In this document: positions 55,883-64,000 of the stretch, in pieces
Numbering within the stretch: the first letter of the stretch is position 1
How the letters are laid out: each line of letters opens with the position of its first letter
Origin: Lasiosphaeria ovina
Lineage: Eukaryota > Ascomycota > Sordariomycetes > Sordariales > Lasiosphaeriaceae
Assembly: GCA_033439765.1 (NCBI GenBank)
Contig: JAULSN010000009.1
Span: 2,480,001 to 2,544,000, forward strand
Length of the DNA: 64,000 bases
Direction: 5' to 3'
Made by a program: the position numbers and the translations under genes
Notes under the pieces: model-generated
What the model was told of the DNA's origin: nothing
What the model saw: the letters and a program-made list of their open reading frames with translations, nothing else
The model's database searches: none

Positions 55883-56849
55883 GCTGGCCGGCCGTTTATT
55901 GCATTTTAGTTGACATTGCTCTTACGTGGTTATGGTGTTGGTGTTGAGAGTCTTTGGCCGCGGTGATCTGATTGAGGAGAGTCGCGAGAAATAAACCCAG
56001 AAGGTTTGAGGCGCTGCGCCACCGCCACGATGCACTGCCTTCCGGCTGCAGCACTTTGACATGGCCTCAACGATTGGAAAAGTGTCGGCATCTGCATGAG
56101 CAGGCGACCAACCCGGAGCTAAGAATGTCCGGCTCGCAGAGAGTCCCCAGCCCATCGTCCATTAGGTATTTCCCTTGTTCTTTTTCTTCTTGGGGTTGTG
56201 TGAAATGCTTACTTTGTATGGGCATGAAGCCCATGGCAAACCTCTTAAACACTCTAGACTGAATCAGACAAGAATAAACGTTTCGAGGTCAGCAACCTCG
56301 GTACCTTTTTTCCATCCCTTTCCGTGCATAACACCTTTGACAATCACTAGTCCGATATAAGTATACTTGGCATCCTCCTGAGCTCGCAAAATCACAGGAA
56401 AGGAGCAGCCAGCCAACAAGACCACTTTATCCTTTGGGGCGATACCTTTCCATGACTGGCCAAAATGACTAGTAGTAGAAGAAAAGAGGACGGAATCGCG
56501 CTAACTCGCTGAGGCGAACCGCACAGCCCGCTTGAAAAAGTCATCTTCGTCTCATTGGCCAGACGCGCCCGTACGCACAAGTCGCGATTTAAGCGTAAGT
56601 GCCCCTGACTCGCTTGCTTATTTACCCCTGACTGAGGTCATTTATAGAAACACGGAACCCACCGAATCAGACGCGCCGGTTCTCCCCATCTCTTGTGAAT
56701 TTTCAATTTCAAGCAAGTCGGGTTCAAGGATGGTTATGTGAGGACAGTGCAGAGGCAAGAAATCGCGACACAGGCCCCGATAGGGAAATAGGTATCTGGC
56801 TTAGACATTAATAATACACAAAAACGAAACAAACACGCTCACGGCCCCT
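55883..56849. other. Spacer, no supported gene
   Basis: Between the HET gene and the NPP1 pseudogene. Short frames lack motifs. Confidence 0.4.
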
Positions 56850-57365
56850 CTACGGGTTGCCAGGCGAGCCCACGTTGAGGTTGGGGTCGAACGTCGTGAT
56901 CTCGGCAGGTTTGGCCTTCTGAATCTGACTGGGCAAAGACGAGTCCTTGAGCGCAAAGTTGACCTTGCCAAAATCGCGCGCCGACAATGTGTCACGGATC
57001 GCTGTGCTAGGAAATCAATTCTACGAGACCAGCGCACTGCGGAACCAAACTCCCTTAGCATTCTCAATCTGATCATCCGCTGGGTCGGCAAACCGGAAGC
57101 AGTGCGTGCTGGCGCCGTCCTTGTGGTATACCATCTTGGGGTGCTCGCCGTTCCAGCGTACGTCGGACGCCTTCTTAATCTCGTAGTTGCCGAGCTGCGA
57201 CGTAGCCACGTACTGGGCTTTACCGTCGTTCACCCAGACGGCATGTGCTCTCAGTCGTGCGTGTGGCCGGGGTCGATAAAGTAGGGAATGGACACGTCCT
57301 TCTCGAAATAGTAGTCGTAGATGTAGATGCACCAGCCGTTGTTGTAGCGCTGGCGCGAGTATACG

Positions 57366-57403
<38 letters not shown>

Positions 57404-57679
57404 GGGGTCCAATAGGTCGTGGCAGTCGGAGCTAGTGCCGACCCAGTTGTGCAGTAGCCCCTAGGCCGTGTTGCCGTTAGCGTCGATGGCCGGCACGTTG
57501 TAGCAGCCGTCCGTGTCAAAGTCGAGCGACGGCTGCCAGCGCAGGTCGTCGGCCGTGGCCCACTGCGGGAGCGCCGTCGGAGGGTTGACGGCGCGCGGGA
57601 GGATCTGGGGGAGGGCGGGCAGAGCCAGGTCGTGGCCGGCGAGGCCCGCCAGAAGGAGCGCCGTGTGCATCTTGGTCAT
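56850..57679 (-). pseudogene. NPP1/NLP (necrosis- and ethylene-inducing-like protein), inactivated
   Basis: ATG at 57679 opens a short hydrophobic leader (LLLAGLAGHDLALPAL) and an NPP1-type N-terminus (LDFDTDGCYNVPAIDANG). The gene is broken in several ways: an in-frame TAG at 57461-57463; a TGA at 57251-57253, inside the conserved heptapeptide region where relatives have Trp; a frame change directly after it; and further frame breaks near 57010-57030 before the C-terminal part that ends at 56850. An AAC codon run (40 bp at 57365-57404) adds about 12 Asn in mid-domain. Intact relatives are secreted cytolysins of plant-associated microbes; this copy cannot make one. The leader is shorter and less hydrophobic than usual. 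Confidence 0.82.
57365..57404. repeat. (GTT)n microsatellite inside the NPP1 pseudogene
   Basis: Forty bases of GTT repeat on the plus strand (AAC codons on the coding minus strand). Relatives have only two or three Asn here, so it expanded in this copy. Confidence 0.92.
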
Positions 57680-59031
57680 GATTCCTTGACAGGGTTTGGC
57701 GGTGAGGTGGTGACGAAGGTGATGGCGCTCTGCCGGTCTGGCCCTGCTCACGATGTCGGATGAGGTTTAAGATCAAGACTGACGCCGACGACAGCCCTCC
57801 CTTTCAAGTCGGCCCATGGCGAGATGATGGAGGTCTGCTTAGCATGGTACGCCCACGGCGACCTTACCGTCCTCGACGACTGGCCCGACGGTAATGTGGC
57901 CATGAGGCGTAGGACGGGCCATCCCCAGAGCCGCTACGACGACGCGTTTATTTCGGTGTTGCATTGCACCCATGTTGTTTGCCAGGGGCCAGGGCCAATC
58001 GGGCGGGGAAACTGGGGCACAAGGCCTGATCCTGGCAGCCCGCGCGAACAGTCCAGCACCATCAGGGGGTGTGGCTGACCCGTCACTGCACTGTCCAACC
58101 CGGTGCGGCAGTGCGCGACAGGCACGCCTGCAATCTCAGCGGCTGCTGGGTCGGCAATTGGAAGCAGCCAAATTCATGCACGTGGAGCTGTCGCTGGTCG
58201 CTCGCTAGGAACCCATCGAATCTCGAGGAGCCAAGGGACCTGAACGAGAGTTTCTGCTGTTGCTTTTGATCTGGGCATCTGATGATAGATATAAATAACA
58301 CGCCATGAGAGGTTTTTGGTTAGCATACACGTTGCCTTTCTGCGATTATGTTGACCGATGTTTCTTGGGTCAAGCCGGTTTGTTTCATCCCAAGATAGTG
58401 GCATGTGCCTCGGGGGCGGGTGAGGCGCGTTGGCACTGAAGCCCCGCGCTGGTAGCCGGCTGCCTGCTCCAGAGACCCAGACTGAGCGCGGGTGGGACGG
58501 GCTCAGTGCCAAGACTCCCATCGCCAAGACACCTGCTTGTTGGCCCCGAAACGGTGTGCCAGATGCAGTCAGATGCGATTCATCCATCAATTTGAACTCA
58601 CCGGTCATCATGAACTGAATTGCGCCCTCTTTCATGAGGTTCCCATTACATAATGGCACTCTTCAGCTGTATCTCTTGCTCATGTAAATAACCTACGTGT
58701 AGCGAAAGCAATTCCGTCTTCGTGGACCCAGCTCTTATCTCCGCCGCTCCGGCGGTTGACGGCCGTGTCAGCTAAACAGGCCACCAAGGAAACGCGTGTG
58801 AGCCACCTGCAGCATCATTCCGCGTCATCATGCATCGGATTGGCCACAAAATACGAGCGAGACATGCCACAGAGCCATCGTGGACCCCGAATCTGCCCCC
58901 GAAAACATCGTCCCATCAAGACTCCTAGTCCATTGCAAATGTCCTTTTAAACTGCCGTCAACAGACCACATCTTCCTTCTCAATTCCTAGACATTCCACC
59001 CTCAACCCCAACACCCTTCCGGAAAAAAGCC
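57680..59031. other. Spacer, no supported gene
   Basis: Several frames of 60-160 codons exist without motifs. The 100 bp before 59032 is C/T-rich with CAACCCCAACACCC, a likely leader of the SDR gene. Confidence 0.4.
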
Positions 59032-59898
59032 ATGACAATCCGCTCCCTCGTCGTCGGCGGCACAAGCGGTATCGGCTACGCCATGGCCTGCCGCGTCGCC
59101 GCCTCCACCGCCGCCACCGACACCGTCCTCATCAGCGGCCGCACCAAGCCTGCCGACCTCCCGCACGCCAACATGGAATTCCGCCCTCTCGACGCCTCCT
59201 CAATGCGCCAAATCAAGCACTACACCGACGCGCTCAAATCCGCCTTGCCACCGCCCAAACTCGACCTCCTCATCATGACGCAGGGCATCATGACGACGGC
59301 CCCGCGCACCGAAGTTCCCGGCGAGGGCATCGACCGCAAGATGGCCATCCACTACTACGGCAAGCAGCTCCTGATTCGGGAACTGCTTCCTGTGCTCTCC
59401 GAGTCGGCGCGCGTCGTGATTGTCTATGACGGCAAGCTGGGCAGCCCGTCCAAGCTGCTCTGGGAGGATCTGGACCTAAAGACGCACTTCACGCTGGGCC
59501 GCGCGGCGGACCATTGCATTTCGATGATGGACGCCATGGTGCAGTGGTGGGCTGGCGCCACTGCGAGTCGCCTGGGGGGCCGGCCGCACTTTGTGCACGC
59601 GTTTCCTGGGGGCGTGAATACCAATCTCCTGAGGGAGGTGGTGCCGTCATACCTGCAGGGCGTGGTGCGCGGGTTGGGAAATGTGTTTCTTACGGCGCCG
59701 GAGACGTGTGCCCAGAGGTTGCTGGACGGGGCTGAGCGGTGCGCGGTGGAGGGGGCCAAGGAGGGCAGGTTTTGGAGCAATATTGATAGTAAGGGTGGCT
59801 TGTATAGGAACAAGGCGGTTTGGAGCGAGGAGCAGTTGGCGAGAGTTTCGGAGCATACTTGGAAACTTGTGGATGCTACGCTGCAGGCGGAGGGGTAG
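59032..59898 (+). CDS. Short-chain dehydrogenase/reductase-like protein lacking YxxxK
   Basis: Single exon of 288 aa. The N-terminus has a clear nucleotide-binding motif SLVVGGTSGIGYAMACRVA (GGTSGIG, residues 9-15) and LDLLIMTQGIMTT at the usual NNAG position. At the usual catalytic place, the sequence VVIVYDGKLGSPSKLLWEDL leads to FTLGRAADHCISMMDAMVQ; no Tyr-x-x-x-Lys pair is found. HAFPGGVNTNLL matches the post-catalytic PG motif. It resembles a group of fungal SDR-fold proteins with a changed active site, so an NAD(P)-linked reduction is possible but not assured. The gene looks intact. Confidence 0.8.
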   Translation: MTIRSLVVGGTSGIGYAMACRVAASTAATDTVLISGRTKPADLPHANMEFRPLDASSMRQIKHYTDALKSALPPPKLDLLIMTQGIMTTAPRTEVPGEGIDRKMAIHYYGKQLLIRELLPVLSESARVVIVYDGKLGSPSKLLWEDLDLKTHFTLGRAADHCISMMDAMVQWWAGATASRLGGRPHFVHAFPGGVNTNLLREVVPSYLQGVVRGLGNVFLTAPETCAQRLLDGAERCAVEGAKEGRFWSNIDSKGGLYRNKAVWSEEQLARVSEHTWKLVDATLQAEG

Positions 59899-60186
59899 GC
59901 TGTCTCCTTTACTTTTCTCCTGTTCATTGTCTCTCCTCTGTGGGTGTCACGGCGCTTCGGAGAATGTATAACACATTGGCTGTAGTAATTATTTCTTGTG
60001 GCACCTAGGGTCCATTGAGACTTAAACCCCTTTCTCGAAAGAAAGGCAAAGACACGTGGTACATCAACTTAAGCCTTAGTTACATCCACATCTGTACCAA
60101 GAGTAGCGGGACTTGGGTGCTGTAACATCCGAGATTGTCTCAATGAGAACCCTCAACGCCAAAGTGTCCGGTCCGCTACAAGCTAT
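59899..60186. other. Convergent spacer
   Basis: Between the SDR gene and the methyltransferase remnant, which face each other. Nothing else was seen. Confidence 0.4.
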
Positions 60187-60728
60187 TTAAGCCTTTCTCG
60201 CCGTCACAACGACAAAGGACCGCGCCTCAAGATAATCCTTCCAGAACCCGGGGTCCTCCTTGACAATCTCGGCATCTCCCAGGGACGACCTCAAAATCCA
60301 CCATACCGAGCGAATATGGGATCTCGTTGGCGAGGGTATAGCTATCCCGCATGGGCGTGAGACCGAACGAGAAAGGTGGGTCCAAAGACCCAGTGGGCCA
60401 TGGCCACATCATACTGTCCGGCCGGCACGTCGATTCCCTGGTCGGCAAGAGGCATGCTGACGTCGGCGAGCAGCCAGCAGATACGGCTCTCCTCGGACGA
60501 CTGGGCCTCGATGTCGCGACCGATCTGCAACATGGAATCCGAGATGTCGACCACGTCGACGCAGCGAGCACCCGCCTTGACGGCTTGACGAGCGTGGCTG
60601 CCCGAGCCGCCGCCGAGGGCTTTGCGGATGAGCTCGGCCTCAACTTGGGCCATGGGGAGCTTGGCGTACCCATTGTACTCGGTTGCCATCTCATTATATT
60701 GGCCTTTGTTGTCCGAAGCTACTGTCAT
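60187..60728 (-). pseudogene. Class I SAM methyltransferase, with two internal deletions
   Basis: ATG at 60728 (MTVASDNKGQYNEMATEYNG) starts a methyltransferase of a common fungal family. Motif I is shortened: ALGGGSGSH lacks about ten residues before the GGGSG loop. VDVVDISDSMLQIGRDIE and YDVAMAHWVFG follow. After HWVFG the expected 60 or so residues are missing. The frame then shifts to FSFGLTPMRDSYTLANEIPY and, further on, to FWKDYLEARSFVVVTARKA, ending with TAA at 60187-60189. Two deletions plus frameshifts make the enzyme non-functional. Relatives methylate small molecules in secondary metabolism, but the substrate cannot be told. Confidence 0.75.
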
Positions 60729-61679
60729 GTTTGCTCCGTGTTGCTCGAAGTGATGTACTTGATGATGTGAAACCCTTTTGCTTGGAATTGATATACTTGA
60801 TAATGTGAAGCAAAGAAAAGGACTGGCGACGAAACAGGTTGGTGTCGCTCAAGTCGATTGGAGAGGTTCACCACAACCACTTGAGCGGGAGTTGCAGCCT
60901 GACTCGTCCGAAACGCGAAGACATGACCCGCGCAGCATAAGCCAGGATATTAGGTTGCGCTCAAAATGGGTTTCTCCAAGGCAATAAAAAGGTGGCTTGC
61001 TCTTATCACATTGAAGCAGAAAGTCACATCTGAACTTGAACGACTGTACATATCGAAAACAAATAAGTTTGAAAGATGCTGAACATTATCCCCCCATGCG
61101 CCCGTGTCATGGAGTGGGGCTTCGGAATGGGTGTCTTTCCTTGTCCCAAGCCCCAAGCCCTAACGGCATTGGCAGCTGAGGACGCGCTAAGGTAGTAGTG
61201 GGGCCCCTAATTCTCGCTGCCGCGGCTAATTCTGGCGTCGAGACGCCAAACTGGAGCATGGCCAGGGCTTGGCGCTATCTGCTTCTACACGGCTATGGTG
61301 CTACTAGCATGCCCTACTTTTCTCAACTAAAACTAAAATCCTAATTCTCCCTGCTAAGCTAAGGCTGACGAAGAATTGTGTGGTTACTAATATGACTGGT
61401 AGAGACTAGACAAAGGAGAGTTGAACCGCTTCAGTGAGCCGTGAAGACGTTCAGCTAATTGTCCTGCTGAACCGGACTGGTACTGGTCGTTTCCAAGCTC
61501 GGGATCCGACCTCGGCTACCATGGTGGCGACAATCTCAGAGGAGTTACGATACAGCGGGAACCTTGAGGGAAAAAAGATTATAAAAGTAGGTACCGGCAT
61601 TAAAAAAAAATTGTAGCGAACCTGCTATTTCACAAAGGATTTAGTGAAAATGAAAACTGTATTTCTATTCCCTGCCCAA
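60729..61679. other. Spacer, no supported gene
   Basis: AT-rich parts and a 9-base A run near 61601. No coding or repeat structure was seen. Confidence 0.4.
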
Positions 61680-62616
61680 TCAGGCTGACGACTTGGAGAA
61701 AAATGAATCTATCTTCCTCTGCTTTTTGTCATACTTAGCGTTGCCGATCCCGCCTCCCGTCTTCTTGAGCCCAGAAAGATGGTCGGCATAGTTGATGGCG
61801 CTGAAGTGAACCTGTGCGGTTGAAAGAGCTTGGTCAATAGAGCCGGCACCCCCAGACTGTGAGCTGGAGGAGTCCTCGGAAGAAAGTGTGGGAGTTTTCA
61901 AAACTATCTCATGGTAGGCTGCGTTGCCGAGAAATTCGTCTAGTGGTACGGACTCCAAACACATGGCTCCAGGAGCGGAAGTCGTTCTGGGACGCAACGC
62001 TCTCAGCAGGCGGATAAACTCCAACCACACGTGTGAGTGTATTACCCCATGGGCGATGATGAAAACACATTGCGGGGTGCCGGACGTGAGGAGCTCCTCG
62101 AGCAGTGGCAGCAAGACAGCATCAAGGAAGCGTTTCGCCCGAGCGTCCACTTCCTTGAACGACTCGCCTTCGGTGTAGGCGCCTCCTCCGGGCTGGGCTG
62201 CTGCTGCGGAGTCCGAGACTTCTGCGCTTCTTTCGCCGAACCGCTTCTCACGAAGTTCGCCGAGCTGGAGAATCGCAATCTCAGGCTTCACGGTAGAGGT
62301 CGATCCAGCAGCTGGGGATGGGTACGCATCTCTGATGGCTTCTGCCGTCATTCGGGCCTGCTGAAAGTCGGAGCACAACATGTGAGGGATCGGCGCTAGG
62401 CTAGCCGCTCGCTCGGCGAGGTGCGCCGCAAGTTGGCTAGACTGGATAGCCCCGTGGGCGGTGAGGGGAGAGTCCGGTGGGCCAGCACTCGGACGTCATC
62501 AGAAGAGAAACAAACCAGCAAGACGAATTCAGATGGAAGCATGGAACATACTGGCCGTGGGACACGTCATCGACCGACTCGCCATGGCGGATGAAGAAGA
62601 TATGCGTCTCTTCCAT
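61680..62616 (-). CDS. Histidine-phosphatase (phosphoglycerate-mutase-like) family protein with PIP-box-like tail
   Basis: Two exons (62616-62552 and 62487-61680) with a 64-nt intron (GTATGT...TCCGAG) encode 290 aa. The N-terminus has the catalytic FFIRHGESVDD (His 11), then DSPLTAHGAIQSSQLAAHL and LCSDFQQARMTAEAI. VFIIAHGVIHSHV carries the second conserved His. The active-site pattern predicts a phosphate-transfer enzyme of the broad branch; the substrate is unknown. A Ser-rich linker leads to the C-terminus KKQRKIDSFFSKSSA, in which QRKIDSFF (residues 278-285) fits the PCNA-interacting box QxxIxxFF exactly. The gene looks intact. Confidence 0.83.
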
Positions 62617-62756
62617 AGTTGATGAAGGATTAATTATCTCTTCTCGTGTGGTAGTACTGTGATGCTGAAATCAAGAGGACATAGCACAGATAGAATGTGG
62701 CCCCGATAGCTGGTGCTGAGAGAGCGTTATCGCGTCACGATGACTGTTACCCCGAC

Positions 62757-62951
62757 TTATCCCCTCACGACCCACGCTAGACCAGAAATAGCTTTTTTCC
62801 CTTGATTGGCTAGTAACCAAGCAACCGCCGCCCCCCCGGCAAGCAACTTCGTCTTGAGTGGCCCAAAGTTGGGAAGAGCATCCCCGAGACCCTGGTTATA
62901 GCAGGCATCTAGACATGACGTGGCCGAGTCCTTGGACTGCTTAGTCGTCAT
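62757..62951 (-). CDS. Small hypothetical protein (64 aa)
   Basis: ATG at 62951 (MTTKQSKDSATSCLDACYNQ) to the stop at 62757. It contains one hydrophobic stretch (LLAGGAAVAWLLANQG) that could be a membrane helix. It lies 141 bp upstream of the phosphatase start on the same strand. No family recognised; it may be fortuitous. Confidence 0.3.
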   Translation of the reverse strand: MTTKQSKDSATSCLDACYNQGLGDALPNFGPLKTKLLAGGAAVAWLLANQGKKAISGLAWVVRG

Positions 62952-63195
62952 TATTTGCCTCGAATCTTGATTCGGTAACAATCACACATTCCCGTAAGCC
63001 CACACACCGACTTGTAATTTAGAGAAAGGAGCGTAGGTAGATAAAGCCATATGAAAGAAATAATAACGGAAGTAGCAGTAATCTAACTCTAATATTAAGA
63101 GGGATACAGGTACTTAACGCTAAGTCTAGACGCTCCTTTATAATAATGCAAGGCAAGGCTGACGGTTTTAAGATACGCTCTATTCCCCTGCCCTC

Positions 63196-64000
63196 TCAAA
63201 CAAAACGGAGGGGTCGCCATAGCGCGATCTGCTCCCTCACAGTATTAACCACCTCGCCGTCCATAATCCCTTGCGTGACGCTTGCCAAGTTCATACATTA
63301 GATGACAGAAGCAGCTTACCATTCCCCAACGAGAATGTACTGACCATCGGCTACAGGCCGGATAAGCGTAGGTAAGAGCCCGCCGCGCAGGACGCAGACT
63401 ATATCGTCAGCCTGCATGGACGCCGGGCCCAGCCCGAAAACCCCTTTCCTCGTGATGAAAAAAACGTCTCTGCTGGAGTTTTGCAAGCATAGTCTTGGGT
63501 ACTGGGCATCTACCACCCCCGCCAAAATTTCTGCCTCTTGTTCTGCCGTTGCGGGCGGTATCCGAAAGGCTCTCGCGGCAGTCTTGTGTCTCGTCTATCT
63601 GGAAATCCGGCAAAATAGTCTCTGGCGGTTAGCAATAAGTCCAGAGTCACTGTTCTCCAGAAAGCTTCCTCGTGGGAGCCTCCGCCAATATATTCCTTTG
63701 CCAGGTCATTTTCTGAGTCTCTCTTCGGGAGAAGCTCCCGCCAGCTATCTCGAAGCTGGGCCGCTCACCTCTCCCTGCCCGCAGCGAAGCTTGGACACAC
63801 GTCGCCTAACTTCTCAACCTGATCCACCGACACCCCTTCCATCTCCAACACAGTATCGTCTTCGAACAACCTCAGGACACTGCGGCCGGCATCATCACCG
63901 AGTGATGCGTTGTACAGAGGCTCGGACTCCAAGACCAGGGTTGATCCTACTGATCGCATTTTTCTTCATCGCACCGCAACTTCCTCAAAACAACACCAGA
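63196..64000 (-). pseudogene. HET-domain protein, 3' part, damaged; enters from the right edge
   Basis: Only the C-terminal half is in the window. From the right: LRLFEDDTVLEMEGVSVDQV is typical of the region after a HET domain. An in-frame TGA at 63765-63767 (CGA-to-TGA likely) follows GRER. The frame stays open as GGGSHEEAFWRTVTLDLLL and then shifts to FRIPPATAEQEAEILAGVV, FFITRKGVFGLGPASMQADD and IV(C)VLRGGLLPTLIRP. A probable 39-nt intron (63281-63319, GTAAGC...GGCAAG) leads to VTQGIMDGEVVNTVREQI and the stop at 63196-63198. The HET domain proper should lie beyond 64000. One nonsense codon and one frame change suggest inactivity. Confidence 0.65.

Noticed and set aside
58174..58659. 161-codon minus-strand frame near 58.4 kb
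   Set aside because: No motif, no family resemblance, and overlapping frames on the other strand of similar quality.
1..64000. CRISPR arrays, operons or bacterial ribosome-binding sites
   Set aside because: The window is fungal nuclear DNA; no direct-repeat/spacer array is present.

Overview
The window is nuclear DNA from a filamentous ascomycete (Pezizomycotina, most likely a Sordariomycete). The evidence is: genes split by many 50-105 nt introns with GTRAGT-type donors and CTRAC branch points; fungal-only families (HET, NACHT-type NLR, Fungal_trans_2, DUF3533, DUF8021, NPP1); and transposons carrying C-to-T/G-to-A decay of the repeat-induced point mutation (RIP) kind. It reads as a gene-sparse, TE-containing accessory region. 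Intact GC-rich single-copy genes alternate with broken members of multicopy families. Species cannot be named from the sequence alone.

Layout. 1-481 is the 3' end of an alpha/beta-hydrolase gene of the SesB/NLR-associated kind. 482-1594 is TA-rich and empty. 1595-7293 (-) is a damaged locus where a Zn2Cys6/PAS-like transcription factor runs in frame into a second conserved fungal protein. 7870-9432 (-) is an ankyrin/membrane protein. 10692-10763 is tRNA-Arg(ACG). 11159-12392 (-) is an LRR-type pseudogene. 12815-17603 is a nest of two pogo/Fot1-like elements and two solo LTRs. 17823-29221 holds five apparently intact genes: a FAD amine oxidase, a C2H2 factor, a divergent Fungal_trans_2 regulator, an EasF-like methyltransferase and a DUF3533/SNG1-like membrane protein. 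31608-42468 holds a secreted DUF8021 protein, two small genes, a seven-exon hydrolase-NACHT NLR, an ankyrin-like remnant and an F-box protein. 42843-44335 is a Tc1-like element. 44827-46113 is an M20 amidohydrolase. 46599-52399 is a pseudogene row: NB-ARC-type NLR, FAD oxidoreductase, HET-ankyrin. 53792-55882 (-) is an intact HET gene. 56850-57679 (-) is a broken NPP1/NLP gene. 59032-59898 is an SDR-like gene. 60187-60728 (-) is a methyltransferase remnant. 61680-62616 (-) is a histidine-phosphatase gene with a PCNA-box-like tail. 63196 to the right edge (-) is the 3' part of a damaged HET gene.

How the genes relate. The recurring theme is nonself recognition: hydrolase-NACHT and NB-ARC NLRs plus three HET loci, mostly decayed. 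Nearly every broken family member carries premature TAG/TAA/TGA codons that a C-to-T change on one strand can explain. No complete secondary-metabolite cluster is visible. Exon boundaries below were read by eye from splice signals, frame continuity and remembered family motifs; no alignment or database search was run.
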